NCBI RefSeq assembly: GCF_000821065.1 | Contig: NZ_CDGG01000001.1 | Coordinates: 3,720,001-3,784,000 of the forward strand | Direction: 5' to 3' | DNA from: Oceanobacillus oncorhynchi | Lineage (GTDB): Bacteria; Bacillota; Bacilli; Bacillales; Amphibacillaceae | DNA: 64,000 bases | In this document: piece by piece, positions 27,232 through 35,965 of the stretch | Numbering within the stretch: the first letter of the stretch is position 1 | Layout: each line of letters starts with the position of its first letter | Position numbers and translations under genes: made by a program | Notes under the pieces: model-generated | Databases searched by the model: none | Seen by the model: the letters and a program-made list of their open reading frames with translations, nothing else | Told to the model about the DNA's origin: nothing

Positions 27232-28215
27232 TTAATATTCTGCAAGGTCACGCATTGCTTTTTCCACTTTATCCGGATTTAACATAAAGTATTTTTCCAT
27301 GGACGGTGCATAAGGCATTGCCGGAACATCCGGACCTGCCAGGCGTTCAATAGGTGAATCCAGGTCAAATAAGCAGTTTTCCGAAATAATTGCAGCCACT
27401 TCACTCATTACACTGCCTTCTTTATTATCCTCTGTAACAAGCAAAACTTTTCCAGTCTTACTGGCTGCCTCAATTATAGCTTCTTGATCTAACGGATATA
27501 CCGTACGTAAATCAAGAATATGCGCATGAATGCCATCTGCTGCTAATCTTTCCGCAGCCTGCAATGCAAAGTGAACACAAAGTCCATAAGTGATGACAGT
27601 AATATCATCCCCTTCTCTTTTTACATCTGCTTTACCGATTGGCAGAACATAATCCTCTTCCGGAACCTCTTCCTTTAACAGACGATACGCACGTTTATGT
27701 TCAAAAAATAGAACAGGGTCATTATCTCGGATTGATGCCTTTAATAATCCTTTCGCATCATATGGATTCGACGGCATAACAATTTTTAATCCCGGCTGAT
27801 TCGCAAACAATGCTTCTACTGATTGGGAATGATATAAAGCACCATGTATCCCGCCGCCGTATGGAGCACGGATGGTTATCGGACAATCCCAATCATTATT
27901 GGAGCGATAGCGTATTTTGGCTGCTTCGGAAACAATCTGGTTGACCGCAGGCATAATAAAATCTGCAAACTGCATCTCAGCAATCGGCCGTTTCCCATAC
28001 ATAGCTGCACCGATAGCAACACCGGCAATTGCTGATTCCGCTAATGGGGTATCTAATACACGTTCTTCACCAAACATATCGTACAGCCCGTCTGTTGCTT
28101 TAAATACGCCGCCCTTTTTCCCTACATCTTCCCCAAGAATAAAGACATTCTCATCTCTTTGCATTTCTTCCTTTAAAGCTTTTGTAATTGCTTGTATATA
28201 AGACATCACAGGCAT
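27232..28215 (-). CDS. bkdAB: Branched-chain 2-oxo acid dehydrogenase, E1 beta
   Basis: Beta subunit of the thiamine-diphosphate-dependent E1 of BCKDH. It has 327 residues, as usual. Features seen: the GEDVGKKGGVFKAT N-terminal segment, DTPLAESAIAG, the AEMQFADF stretch that contributes to the ThDP site, YGGGIHGALYHSQS (E1-beta His loop) and a transketolase C-terminal domain with VTEDNKEGSV. It lies 2 bases after bkdAA and upstream of bkdB in one operon. Confidence 0.96.
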   Translation of the reverse strand: MPVMSYIQAITKALKEEMQRDENVFILGEDVGKKGGVFKATDGLYDMFGEERVLDTPLAESAIAGVAIGAAMYGKRPIAEMQFADFIMPAVNQIVSEAAKIRYRSNNDWDCPITIRAPYGGGIHGALYHSQSVEALFANQPGLKIVMPSNPYDAKGLLKASIRDNDPVLFFEHKRAYRLLKEEVPEEDYVLPIGKADVKREGDDITVITYGLCVHFALQAAERLAADGIHAHILDLRTVYPLDQEAIIEAASKTGKVLLVTEDNKEGSVMSEVAAIISENCLFDLDSPIERLAGPDVPAMPYAPSMEKYFMLNPDKVEKAMRDLAEY

Positions 28216-28217
28216 GA

Positions 28218-29222
28218 TTATTCCCCTCCCTTATCCAATTCCTCATAAACATACTTCAACGTATCCTCTGGAGCTGCATATGGGGCTTCTTCTGCATATT
28301 CTGTTGCTTCGTTCACAAGTGTATTGACTTTATCATGAATTTCTTTTTCTTTGGCTTCATCCATTATTTTCTTTTCTTTTAGCTTTTCAGCAAACGTAAC
28401 AATGGAATCCTTCTTTTTAGCTTCTTTTACTTCATCCATTTCACGATAAGCACTGTCATCATCATCACTGGAATGGGCAGTAAAACGATAGGTTACCGCT
28501 TCAATCAATGTCGGCCCCTCTCCTTTTACCGCTCGTTCTCTCGCTTCTTTTACAGTTTGATACACAGCTATTGGATCATTCCCGTCCACAGTAACTCCCG
28601 GCATGCCATAAGATGATGCCCTCTCTGAAACCGTTTTGCTGGCTACCTGCTTATCATACGGAACAGAAATAGCATACTTATTATTTTCCACCATGGTGAT
28701 CACCGGCAGCTGATGAACACCGGCAAAGTTTAATCCTTCATGAAAATCACCCTGATTAGAAGAGCCCTCTCCTAATGTCACAAAGGTCGCAATATCCTTT
28801 TTATCCATTTTCGCTGCTAATGCAACGCCTACTGCATGAGGAACCTGTGTTGTTACTGGAGAAGAACCGGTTAAAATACGATTTTTCTTCTGTCCGAAAT
28901 GACCAGGCATTTGACGTCCGCCTGAATTTGGATCCTCAGCTTTGGCAAAGGCAGATAACATTAATTCTTTTGCTGTCATTCCAAAGCCTAATACAAGACC
29001 CAGATCCCGATAGTACGGAGCGGTATAATCGACCGTTCGATCCAGACCAAAGGCCGCTCCGACCTGTGCTGCTTCCTGTCCCTGACAGGAAACGACGAAT
29101 GGTATTTTCCCCGAGCGGTTTAACAACCACATTCTTTCGTCAATTTTTCTTGCTAATAACATCATTTCAAACATTTCTAAAGCCATCTCATCACTTACAT
29201 TTTCCCAAGATGTTTCTGTCAT
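28218..29222 (-). CDS. bkdAA: Branched-chain 2-oxo acid dehydrogenase, E1 alpha
   Basis: Alpha subunit of the BCKDH E1 decarboxylase. I start it at the ATG at 29222 (334 residues), with AAGGAGGG 8 bases upstream; an earlier TTG lies before that site. The ThDP motif is present as GEGSSNQGDFHEGLNFA through VENNKYAIS (about 150-190). The phosphorylation-loop region HSSDDDDSAYR is near 260. It lies between lpdV and bkdAB in the operon and forms the alpha2-beta2 E1. Confidence 0.96.
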   Translation of the reverse strand: MTETSWENVSDEMALEMFEMMLLARKIDERMWLLNRSGKIPFVVSCQGQEAAQVGAAFGLDRTVDYTAPYYRDLGLVLGFGMTAKELMLSAFAKAEDPNSGGRQMPGHFGQKKNRILTGSSPVTTQVPHAVGVALAAKMDKKDIATFVTLGEGSSNQGDFHEGLNFAGVHQLPVITMVENNKYAISVPYDKQVASKTVSERASSYGMPGVTVDGNDPIAVYQTVKEARERAVKGEGPTLIEAVTYRFTAHSSDDDDSAYREMDEVKEAKKKDSIVTFAEKLKEKKIMDEAKEKEIHDKVNTLVNEATEYAEEAPYAAPEDTLKYVYEELDKGGE

Positions 29223-29280
29223 TATTTTTCCCTCCTTCAGCCATTTCACATGATGACATCATGCAGACTGCCCAGATAGT

Positions 29281-30702
29281 TTAACCATGAATTTGTAACC
29301 CGTCGACTGCCAGTGCTGCTTCACCGATAATTTCTGATAAGGACGGATGCGGGTGAATAGTCTGGCTGATTTCCCATGCTGTTGCGTCGAGCACTTTTGC
29401 TAATCCAGCTTCTGTTATCATATCTGTCACATGGGGACCAATCATATGAACCCCAATTAAATCCTGTGTCTTTTTATCTGTGATTATTTTGACAAAACCA
29501 TCTGATTCACCATAAACCAATGCCTTTCCTACTGCTTTAAATGGGAACTTGCCGATGACAAGGTCATATCCTTCTTCTTTGGCCTGTGTTTCCGTCAAGC
29601 CGACACTTGCAGCTTCCGGACTGGCATAGATACAGCTTGATACCGTCTGGTAGTCTATCTCTTGTGTATATTCCCCTGCCATATGCTCCACAGCAGCAAT
29701 TCCCTCATGGGAAGCCACATGAGCCAGCTGCATGCCTCCAATAACATCGCCAATAGCGTAAATATGTGATTCTTTTGTTTGATAAAACGCGTTTGTGTCA
29801 ATCGTATGATTAGAAATTTGAATTTCCGTATTCTCTAAACCAATATTTTGGATATTCGCTTTTCTGCCGACAGATACAAGCAGTCTGTCAGCTTCAAATC
29901 TTTCTTTTTTATCACCGATTACTGCTTCTATCACGATGCCGTTATTTTTTTCTATTGTATCCGTCTGAACATTGGCTCCGGTTATAATATTGACGCCTCT
30001 TTTTTTCAACTGTTTTTCCATCTCTTTTGCGATATCTTTATCCTCTGTCGGCAAGATTTGCTTTTGAAATTCCAAGACGGTTACATCAACTCCAAAATCG
30101 TTTAGCATGGAGGCCCATTCGATGCCAATAACTCCGCCGCCTACAATAAGCATTGATTTAGGCAGGTCCTTCATTTCTAAAGCTTCATTTGAGCTGATGA
30201 GGTACTCACCGTCAAAGTCCAGACCAGGTAATGTATTCGGCTGCGATCCGGTCGCAATTAAAACATTTTTAGGAAGCAGCATATCATTTTCATTTCCATT
30301 TTCATATTCAACAGAGATAGTTCCAGGCATTGGAGAAAAGATACTTGGTCCAAGAATGCGGCCGAACCCTTGATAGACATCAATCTTTCCCTTTTTCATT
30401 AAACCCTGGACACCTTTATGCAGCTGTTCAATAATCTCATTTTTTCTCTGCTGGACTTTTGAAAAGTTTAAGACTGGTTCGTTTACCTCTACTCCGAATG
30501 CATCTGCTTTTTTTGTCTGCTGAAAAACCTCTGCACTGCGAAGTAATGCTTTAGAGGGTATGCAGCCTCTGTGTAAGCAGGTCCCTCCCAGCTCAGATTT
30601 CTCTACTATTGCCACTTTCATGCCTAATTGAGTGGCACGAATAGCAGAAACATAGCCTCCTGTTCCGCCCCCTAAAATGACTAAATCGTACTCAGTTGCC
30701 AT
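29281..30702 (-). CDS. lpdV: Dihydrolipoyl dehydrogenase (E3)
   Basis: FAD enzyme that reoxidises the lipoyl group of BkdB with NAD. It has 473 residues. FAD-binding ILGGGTGGYVSAI is at the N-terminus, the redox disulfide is in GGTCLHRGCIPSK (about 42-54), NAD-binding VGGGVIGIEWAS is near residue 179, and the C-terminal HPHPSLSE motif holds the catalytic His-Glu pair. One base pair separates its start from the butyrate kinase-like stop, so the genes are translated in tandem. Confidence 0.96.
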   Translation of the reverse strand: MATEYDLVILGGGTGGYVSAIRATQLGMKVAIVEKSELGGTCLHRGCIPSKALLRSAEVFQQTKKADAFGVEVNEPVLNFSKVQQRKNEIIEQLHKGVQGLMKKGKIDVYQGFGRILGPSIFSPMPGTISVEYENGNENDMLLPKNVLIATGSQPNTLPGLDFDGEYLISSNEALEMKDLPKSMLIVGGGVIGIEWASMLNDFGVDVTVLEFQKQILPTEDKDIAKEMEKQLKKRGVNIITGANVQTDTIEKNNGIVIEAVIGDKKERFEADRLLVSVGRKANIQNIGLENTEIQISNHTIDTNAFYQTKESHIYAIGDVIGGMQLAHVASHEGIAAVEHMAGEYTQEIDYQTVSSCIYASPEAASVGLTETQAKEEGYDLVIGKFPFKAVGKALVYGESDGFVKIITDKKTQDLIGVHMIGPHVTDMITEAGLAKVLDATAWEISQTIHPHPSLSEIIGEAALAVDGLQIHG

Positions 30703-31797
30703 CTAATTTGCCTCCTCTGCAACATATATCTTTTCTTTCTGGGTATTGTTTAAAACCTCTAATACGCCCTCATTCATCGCTTCTAAATCATTTTTACCAG
30801 GAAACACCATCACATCGGCAATCCAATTGACTCTTGGAATAACCGCATCAATAACAAAATCATTTTCATTGATTTTTCCAGTAAAAACAATGCCATCTAC
30901 TTCTCCATGCAATACCGTGCTCATTGCTCCAATTTCTTTAGCAATCTGGTATGCCTGTGCCTCAATTACTTCTTTCGTATACTGATCACCTTTCGTCAGC
31001 CGGGAACGGATGATGGAAGGGTCCTCTGTATGCAGATATGCTTTGATTCCCCCATCCTGCTGGACATGATTCCACAAAAAATCTTCATCTGTAGTGTATT
31101 GTTCAGATAGATAAGTCAGAAATCCTTTTAACGGTATACTGCCGGATCGATCGATAGTAAACGGACCCTCTCCGTCTACGCCATTCGTTACATCAATAAT
31201 TTTGCCGCTATGATGGGATGCAATGGTAATCCCTCTTGCAATATGAATGGAAATGAGCTTTAACGAATGATAGGCTGAACCAATTTGTTTTGCCGCAATC
31301 CGGCCGGCATGACGATGATTTAGCGAATGAAAGATACTGGCTCTCTCTATTTCCGGTATACCTGTATATTTTGCAATGGTTTGCAGTTCATCTACTACCG
31401 GCGGGTCAACAATATATGCTTGTATATTTAAATTCTCAGCAATTTCATGGGCTAGAACAGCTCCCAAATTGGATACATGTTCCCCGTAAGCATTTGTTTT
31501 TAAATCATATAGCATCGCGTTATTCACTTTATACGTTCCGCCGCTGATTGGACGCAATAGTCCTCCCCGCCCGCATACACTAATAAAACGTGATGTATTC
31601 ATTCCATCCAAATCAAGCTGTTCAAATATAGCCTGCTTTCTGTACGGCACTTGCTCCATCAGCTGTTCAAAACGATGCAGTTCATCTTCGTTATGTGAAA
31701 TTTTTTGCTGATATAAAAGATGATTTCCTTCAAATACACCGATCGTGGTGAAATACAAGTCGGGGTAGATAACTAAAATACTACCACGTTGATTCAC
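30703..31797 (-). CDS. buk: Butyrate kinase homologue with degenerate active-site motifs
   Basis: Member of the acetate/butyrate kinase (ASKHA) fold by length (364 residues), operon position and several family stretches: GRGGLLRPI (76-84), GEHVSNLG, DPPVVDE (131-137), the GVDGEGPF segment with RSG (217-219) and AYQIAKEIGAM. The three nucleotide/phosphate motifs are altered. The N-terminal loop expected to read NPGSTSTK is YPDLYFTT (11-18). The phosphate-2 loop expected as H-x-GGG is HIARGIT (185-191). The adenosine motif expected as TGGxAYSK is TGKINEND (306-313). The frame is fully open and the start is a GTG with GGAGG 7 bases upstream, so this is a maintained gene, not a broken one. Kinase activity is doubtful. 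Confidence 0.85.
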   Translation of the reverse strand: MNQRGSILVIYPDLYFTTIGVFEGNHLLYQQKISHNEDELHRFEQLMEQVPYRKQAIFEQLDLDGMNTSRFISVCGRGGLLRPISGGTYKVNNAMLYDLKTNAYGEHVSNLGAVLAHEIAENLNIQAYIVDPPVVDELQTIAKYTGIPEIERASIFHSLNHRHAGRIAAKQIGSAYHSLKLISIHIARGITIASHHSGKIIDVTNGVDGEGPFTIDRSGSIPLKGFLTYLSEQYTTDEDFLWNHVQQDGGIKAYLHTEDPSIIRSRLTKGDQYTKEVIEAQAYQIAKEIGAMSTVLHGEVDGIVFTGKINENDFVIDAVIPRVNWIADVMVFPGKNDLEAMNEGVLEVLNNTQKEKIYVAEEAN

Positions 31798-31858
31798 AAA
31801 ATACCCTCCAATATGCCGTTCTTCCAAAGCTGTAAATGATAAGTACAACAGTAAATTT

Positions 31859-32956
31859 CTATTGTCGGCGATCTAAAATATTTCGCTCATTTGTAAGAAA
31901 TTGACTGCGTGATTGTTGTTTTGCTTGAATTCTTTCCTCAGCCAGACGATCAGCCGCAATATAAGTCGGTACCTGATCACGATTAGAAATGGCAAAGACC
32001 TGCTCCAGATTTTTATAGATGCGCTGTACATTATGTAAAGCGCGATCGCGATTGTAACCAACCAGTTCATCTGCAACATTGATTACCCCGCCTGCATTGA
32101 TCACATAATCAGGAGCATATAAAATTCCTTTTTGATGCAGAATATCTCCATGTTCATGACTCTGCAGCTGATTATTAGCCGAACCTGCAATTACTTTAGC
32201 TTTCAGCCTCGGTATCGTATGATCATTAATGGTTGCTCCAAGTGCGCAAGGAGCATAGATATCGCATTCCACATCATAAATATCATCTGGATCGACTGCT
32301 TTGGCATTAAAATCATTTTCCGCACGCTTCACAGCTTCCTTATTAATATCTGTAACAACTAATTCTGCGCCCTCTTCATGCAATAATTCGCATAGGCTGT
32401 AAGCCACGTTTCCGACTCCTTGAACTGCAACAACTTTGCCCTCTAAAGATTCTGATCCGAATGCTTCTTTTGCAGTTGCTTTCATCCCCTGATAAATTCC
32501 CCATGCAGTAACAGGGGAAGGATTGCCGGCAGTTCCGCTGTAGGAGGACAATCCCGTTACATATTCTGTTTCAAGCGCAATTTGATCCATATCTGATTCA
32601 TTCGTTCCTACATCCTCAGCAGTGATGTATCTTCCATTCAAGCTTTGGATATAACGACCGAATGCACGGAACATTTCCGGATTCTTATCCTTTTTGGAAT
32701 CTCCGATAATTACTGTTTTTCCGCCGCCGAGATCTAAGCCGGCTGCCGCATTTTTATATGTCATTCCGCGAGCTAAACGCAGTGCGTCTTCGATAGCTTC
32801 TGCTTCTGAACGATACGTCCACATTCTGGTCCCGCCTAATGCTGGTCCTAATGTCGTGTCATGAATGGCAATAATAGCCTTTAGCCCTGATTGTTTATCC
32901 TGACAGAAAAGTACCTGTTCATAATCGTATTTTTCTAAGTAACTGAAGATTTCCAT
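31859..32956 (-). CDS. bcd: Leucine (branched-chain amino acid) dehydrogenase
   Basis: NAD-dependent oxidative deamination of Leu, Ile and Val to the 2-oxo acids used by the BKD complex. I use the ATG at 32956 (365 residues, the family length), with AGGAGGGG 6 bases upstream. Features: the catalytic Lys in [12 protein letters not shown] (about residue 80), the TAEDVGT segment, and the NAD-binding GVGNVAY Rossmann turn (about 180). It is the first gene of the operon here; in B. subtilis ptb precedes it. bkdR lies upstream in the same direction. Confidence 0.95.
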   Translation of the reverse strand: MEIFSYLEKYDYEQVLFCQDKQSGLKAIIAIHDTTLGPALGGTRMWTYRSEAEAIEDALRLARGMTYKNAAAGLDLGGGKTVIIGDSKKDKNPEMFRAFGRYIQSLNGRYITAEDVGTNESDMDQIALETEYVTGLSSYSGTAGNPSPVTAWGIYQGMKATAKEAFGSESLEGKVVAVQGVGNVAYSLCELLHEEGAELVVTDINKEAVKRAENDFNAKAVDPDDIYDVECDIYAPCALGATINDHTIPRLKAKVIAGSANNQLQSHEHGDILHQKGILYAPDYVINAGGVINVADELVGYNRDRALHNVQRIYKNLEQVFAISNRDQVPTYIAADRLAEERIQAKQQSRSQFLTNERNILDRRQ

Positions 32957-33034
32957 CTTAACCCCTCCTGTAATACATCGTGATTCACTAATCATACATA
33001 CTTATTTAAAATGACAAATGAATCCAACTCCTGA

Positions 33035-33063
33035 ATGGTATGCTATTGTAATACATTTGTCAG
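33035..33063 (-). promoter_or_regulatory. Possible sigma-A-like promoter of the bcd-bkd operon
   Basis: On the minus strand CTGACA (33058-33063), 17 bases, TACCAT (33035-33040). A second possible -35, TTGTCA (33012-33017), lies nearer the gene. A 16-base dyad ACGGAG-aacc-CTCCGT (33079-33094) lies about 20 bases further upstream, a plausible regulator site. I searched this 190-base gap by eye for the -24/-12 pattern TGGCAC-N5-TTGC and found none. Confidence 0.35.
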
Positions 33064-33147
33064 TATTCCCTATTTACCACGGAGAACCCTCCGTAAATTT
33101 TCCACAGCATGATATACCTGCCCTCCCTGCAAAATGTTGCAGACACC

Positions 33148-35190
33148 TTATTCAAGCTGATATTTTTCAAGCTTATAATACAAATTGCGGACAGATATTT
33201 GTAACGCTTTTGCTGTCTTTGTCTTGTTTTTATTACATTGCAGATACACTTCCTGCAAGTATTTTTTTTCAAAACGATCTAACGCTTCCTGTAATTTTAA
33301 TGGTTTATCTGTCTGTACCATATCCGGTCCTGCTGTCATTTCTTTCGTTTGCAATTTAGGCAAATGAGATACTTCAATCTGCTCCTCCATGTTGCCGATA
33401 AATATCATGGAATGACTGATAACATTAGCCATTTCCCTGACATTCCCCGGCCAATGATATGCCATTAGTTTTTTTAACGCTTCATCCGATATCTTTTGCA
33501 CATTTTTTCCATATTCTTCGTTCAGCTGATGGATGATATGCTCCACCAACTCAGGGATATCCTCCTCCCGTTCCTTTAGCGATGGGATGGATATTGGAAG
33601 TTTATTAATGAGATAATAAAGATCTTCACGAAATTTCTCATTCATCACAGCCTTCTCCAGATTTGTATTCGTTCCGGCAATCACGCGGACATCAACCGGC
33701 ACCGAATTGGATGCGCCGACTGGAGTGACTCTGTTCTCCTTGAGTACATGGATTAATTTTTCCTGGATTGATAAAGATAATTCACCAATTTCATCAAGAA
33801 AGATGCTTCCATTGTTCGCCTGTTCAAACAGACCTTCCTTTTTTTTCAAATGTTCTGCCTGCTCCTCTGCCGAACCAAACAGCTCTTTTTCCAGCATTGG
33901 TTCTGACAATGCAGCACAGTTCACACGAATAAATTTATTAAATTTCCGATCACTTTCATGGTGTATTGCATGGGCGAATAATTCTTTGCCGGTGCCGGTT
34001 TCCCCTCTCAAAAGAACAATAGCCGGTGCTTTGGCAGCTACTTTTGCCTGTTCTAAAGCAAGCTTCATTTCGGATGAGTTACCAATAATATCATCGAATG
34101 TATACCTTGCTTCCAAATTACGGATGATTTGTCTGGCACGCTTTAACTCCCTTGTCACAGATTGTAATTCACTGACGTCATGGAGCACGCCGACACTGCC
34201 TTTTATCTTTCCTTGTACAATCACTGGCGCCCCGTTAACGATAACATCTTTTTTTGACGGTCCGACCTTCATATGTACACCGCGAACAGCACGCCGGTTT
34301 TTTAAGACCTTCATGTGCACACTGTCCCCTTCAGATATATCTACTGTTGCCGGCTTCCCTATTACTTCCTCTTCGGTCAGACCAGTGATTCTCGTATAGG
34401 CGGGATTAATAATTAAGCCTTTTCCATGCTCATCCACCACACTGATTGCCTCATCCGAAGATTTAATAATGGCTTCCAGCATGGTTTTGATTTCATTTAA
34501 ATCGGTATTTTCTTCTGCTAATTGCACTACTTCCGTAATGTCTTTAAAAACAGCAAAGGCTCCCACTAAATCTCCTGTTTTATTAATAATGGGGATACGT
34601 GAAGCAATCACTTTCTTGCCATTATCTAAAATTGTCTTTTGGTTTAACTCTTTTCTTTGACTCCTTAACACGTGAGATAAACGATTTGTTTTGAGTAAAT
34701 CTTTGATATGCTTCCCTTTGTAGTCTTTTTCTTTTTTGCCGAGAATTTGTTCCGCCCGGCGATTCAACAGCTGAACCTGTTCCATTTTATTGACAACAAT
34801 CATGCCGTCATTCATATGGTTTAAAATTAATTCCAAACGGCTCGCCTGTACTTTTACTTCATCTGTTAAAACAGTTTTTTCATGAATTAATTCATAAATA
34901 ATATTGGCTACAGAACCAGGGATGATAATTGTCTTTCTTGGAAACAGCTCAATCATCTTTTCAAATAATTCCTCTTCGCCTGTTACGTTAATTACAATAT
35001 CAATGTCATGGTGAATCCAATCTTTCCACTCTGTACTTGTATGAACATCCATTTCTTCCGCAAGCTTCATAGCAGGAGCGTCTGCGTCCTTGTCAACGAT
35101 TGCACAAATCTGCATGCTTTTTGTTTCTTTAAACAGGCGGAATAATGCTGTACCACCTTTACCAGCGCCGACTATCAGAATTTGCTTCAT
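33148..35190 (-). CDS. bkdR: BkdR-type AAA+ regulator lacking the GAFTGA loop
   Basis: Transcriptional regulator of the bkd operon. It has 680 residues from the ATG at 35190 (AAGGTGG 9 bases upstream). Domains in order: an N-terminal Rossmann-like domain with GAGKGG (about 8-13), two PAS domains (about 115-225 and 235-345), an AAA+ domain with Walker A GETGTGKE (396-403), Walker B FLDE (464-467) and the NLxxA/FREDLYY sensor region, and a C-terminal Fis-type HTH (about 647-677). Between ELFG and GLFE, where sigma-54 activators carry GAFTGA, it has SAEEQAEHLKKKE (about 439-451). That loss predicts failure to engage sigma-54. Identity as BkdR rests on domain order and its position before bcd. 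Confidence 0.88.
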   Translation of the reverse strand: MKQILIVGAGKGGTALFRLFKETKSMQICAIVDKDADAPAMKLAEEMDVHTSTEWKDWIHHDIDIVINVTGEEELFEKMIELFPRKTIIIPGSVANIIYELIHEKTVLTDEVKVQASRLELILNHMNDGMIVVNKMEQVQLLNRRAEQILGKKEKDYKGKHIKDLLKTNRLSHVLRSQRKELNQKTILDNGKKVIASRIPIINKTGDLVGAFAVFKDITEVVQLAEENTDLNEIKTMLEAIIKSSDEAISVVDEHGKGLIINPAYTRITGLTEEEVIGKPATVDISEGDSVHMKVLKNRRAVRGVHMKVGPSKKDVIVNGAPVIVQGKIKGSVGVLHDVSELQSVTRELKRARQIIRNLEARYTFDDIIGNSSEMKLALEQAKVAAKAPAIVLLRGETGTGKELFAHAIHHESDRKFNKFIRVNCAALSEPMLEKELFGSAEEQAEHLKKKEGLFEQANNGSIFLDEIGELSLSIQEKLIHVLKENRVTPVGASNSVPVDVRVIAGTNTNLEKAVMNEKFREDLYYLINKLPISIPSLKEREEDIPELVEHIIHQLNEEYGKNVQKISDEALKKLMAYHWPGNVREMANVISHSMIFIGNMEEQIEVSHLPKLQTKEMTAGPDMVQTDKPLKLQEALDRFEKKYLQEVYLQCNKNKTKTAKALQISVRNLYYKLEKYQLE

Positions 35191-35402
35191 ACTTTTCATC
35201 CACCTTGAATTTATTTGCACAGTTTCATCATACGATACCATGCATAATTTAGCAAATGAATTCTATTTCTATTTTTCGACGTATTTTGATATACTTATAA
35301 TGAAGTTTTAAGAAATTATTTGATTAAAAATAAAGAGGCATCTGAACGGACAGAAGATTGATGAATGATTGCAAGTATATCTATAAAGGAGCAGGAGTTT
35401 TT

Positions 35403-35636
35403 ATGCAAAGAAACCTCGCTTTAATCATCCTATTTATTCCAGGGGTGATTGCAGCTTTTGGTATTAAATTGATGCGGGATACGCTTTTTGATACATTTTA
35501 TCCATTTTTTATTTTTGGAAGCATTCAATTTATTGTTGGTTTAATTCTTTTTCTCGGCGGTTTGTTATTCCTTGGCGGCTTTATTGTCTACAGAGACAGG
35601 AAGAAGCGCAGTCAAGAAAAGGAATCAGCAAGCTGA
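35403..35636 (+). CDS. yqzF: YqzF family (DUF2627) membrane protein
   Basis: A 77-residue protein with two hydrophobic spans (about 4-22 and 33-60), a Gly/Leu-rich second span (LILFLGGLLFLGGFIVY) and a basic C-terminal tail. Function unknown. B. subtilis yqzF has the same length and also borders bkdR. I choose the ATG at 35403, with GGAG 5 bases before, over an earlier ATG that adds 15 unconserved residues. Divergent from bkdR; a terminator follows. Confidence 0.82.
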   Translation: MQRNLALIILFIPGVIAAFGIKLMRDTLFDTFYPFFIFGSIQFIVGLILFLGGLLFLGGFIVYRDRKKRSQEKESAS

Positions 35637-35965
35637 TCTATCCTGTTTCATTGAAACGGGATTTTTTCATTTAAACTACATTTCCGCTACACTGTTCATG
35701 CTTGCAGTGATACTAAAAATGGAATTTGATTCATCCCTGCTAAACACTTGTTTTTCCTTCTAAATGGCCTAAAATGGTAAACATTTGTCCAGCAAAGAGA
35801 ATAAAAATGGTATTTTCGTTATTTTTCTTTCTTTTTTTCATTTTCCTCTTTAATTTAACAGAAAATATGTTATATTAGTAAAAATAAAAAATACCACGCA
35901 CTAAAAATCTTCGTAACTAAAATAGCTAGTTTATAGTGGGAATTTTGAAATGGGGTATCATGTAA
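35637..35965 (+). promoter_or_regulatory. Upstream region of the aspartokinase gene
   Basis: This 329-base AT-rich region has no gene. It opens with the yqzF terminator. Nearer the aspartokinase start the RNA could fold: ATACC (35891-35895) with GGTAT (35954-35958), CACTA (35899-35903) with TAGTG (35934-35938), and AACTA with TAGTT (35915-35931). The outer pairing covers the GGGG that serves as ribosome site. I saw no lysine-riboswitch features. Functional meaning is uncertain. Confidence 0.3.
35641..35667 (+). terminator. Terminator of yqzF
   Basis: TCCTGTTTC (35641-35649) pairs with GAAACGGGA (35653-35661), with one G-T pair, followed by six T. Confidence 0.85.

Noticed and set aside
28775-29284. 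Plus-strand open frame of 169 codons opposite bkdAA
   Set aside because: Antisense to a strongly conserved E1-alpha gene, with low-complexity Leu/Pro/Gln composition and no ribosome site.
32957-33147. Sigma-54 promoter for the bkd operon
   Set aside because: No combination of GG and GC at the required spacing with the surrounding consensus was found by eye. Recorded as absent, subject to a matrix scan.
33707-34399. Long plus-strand open frame (230 codons) antisense to bkdR
   Set aside because: It lies fully inside bkdR on the other strand, has no ribosome site and has Ser/Pro-rich composition typical of an antisense shadow.
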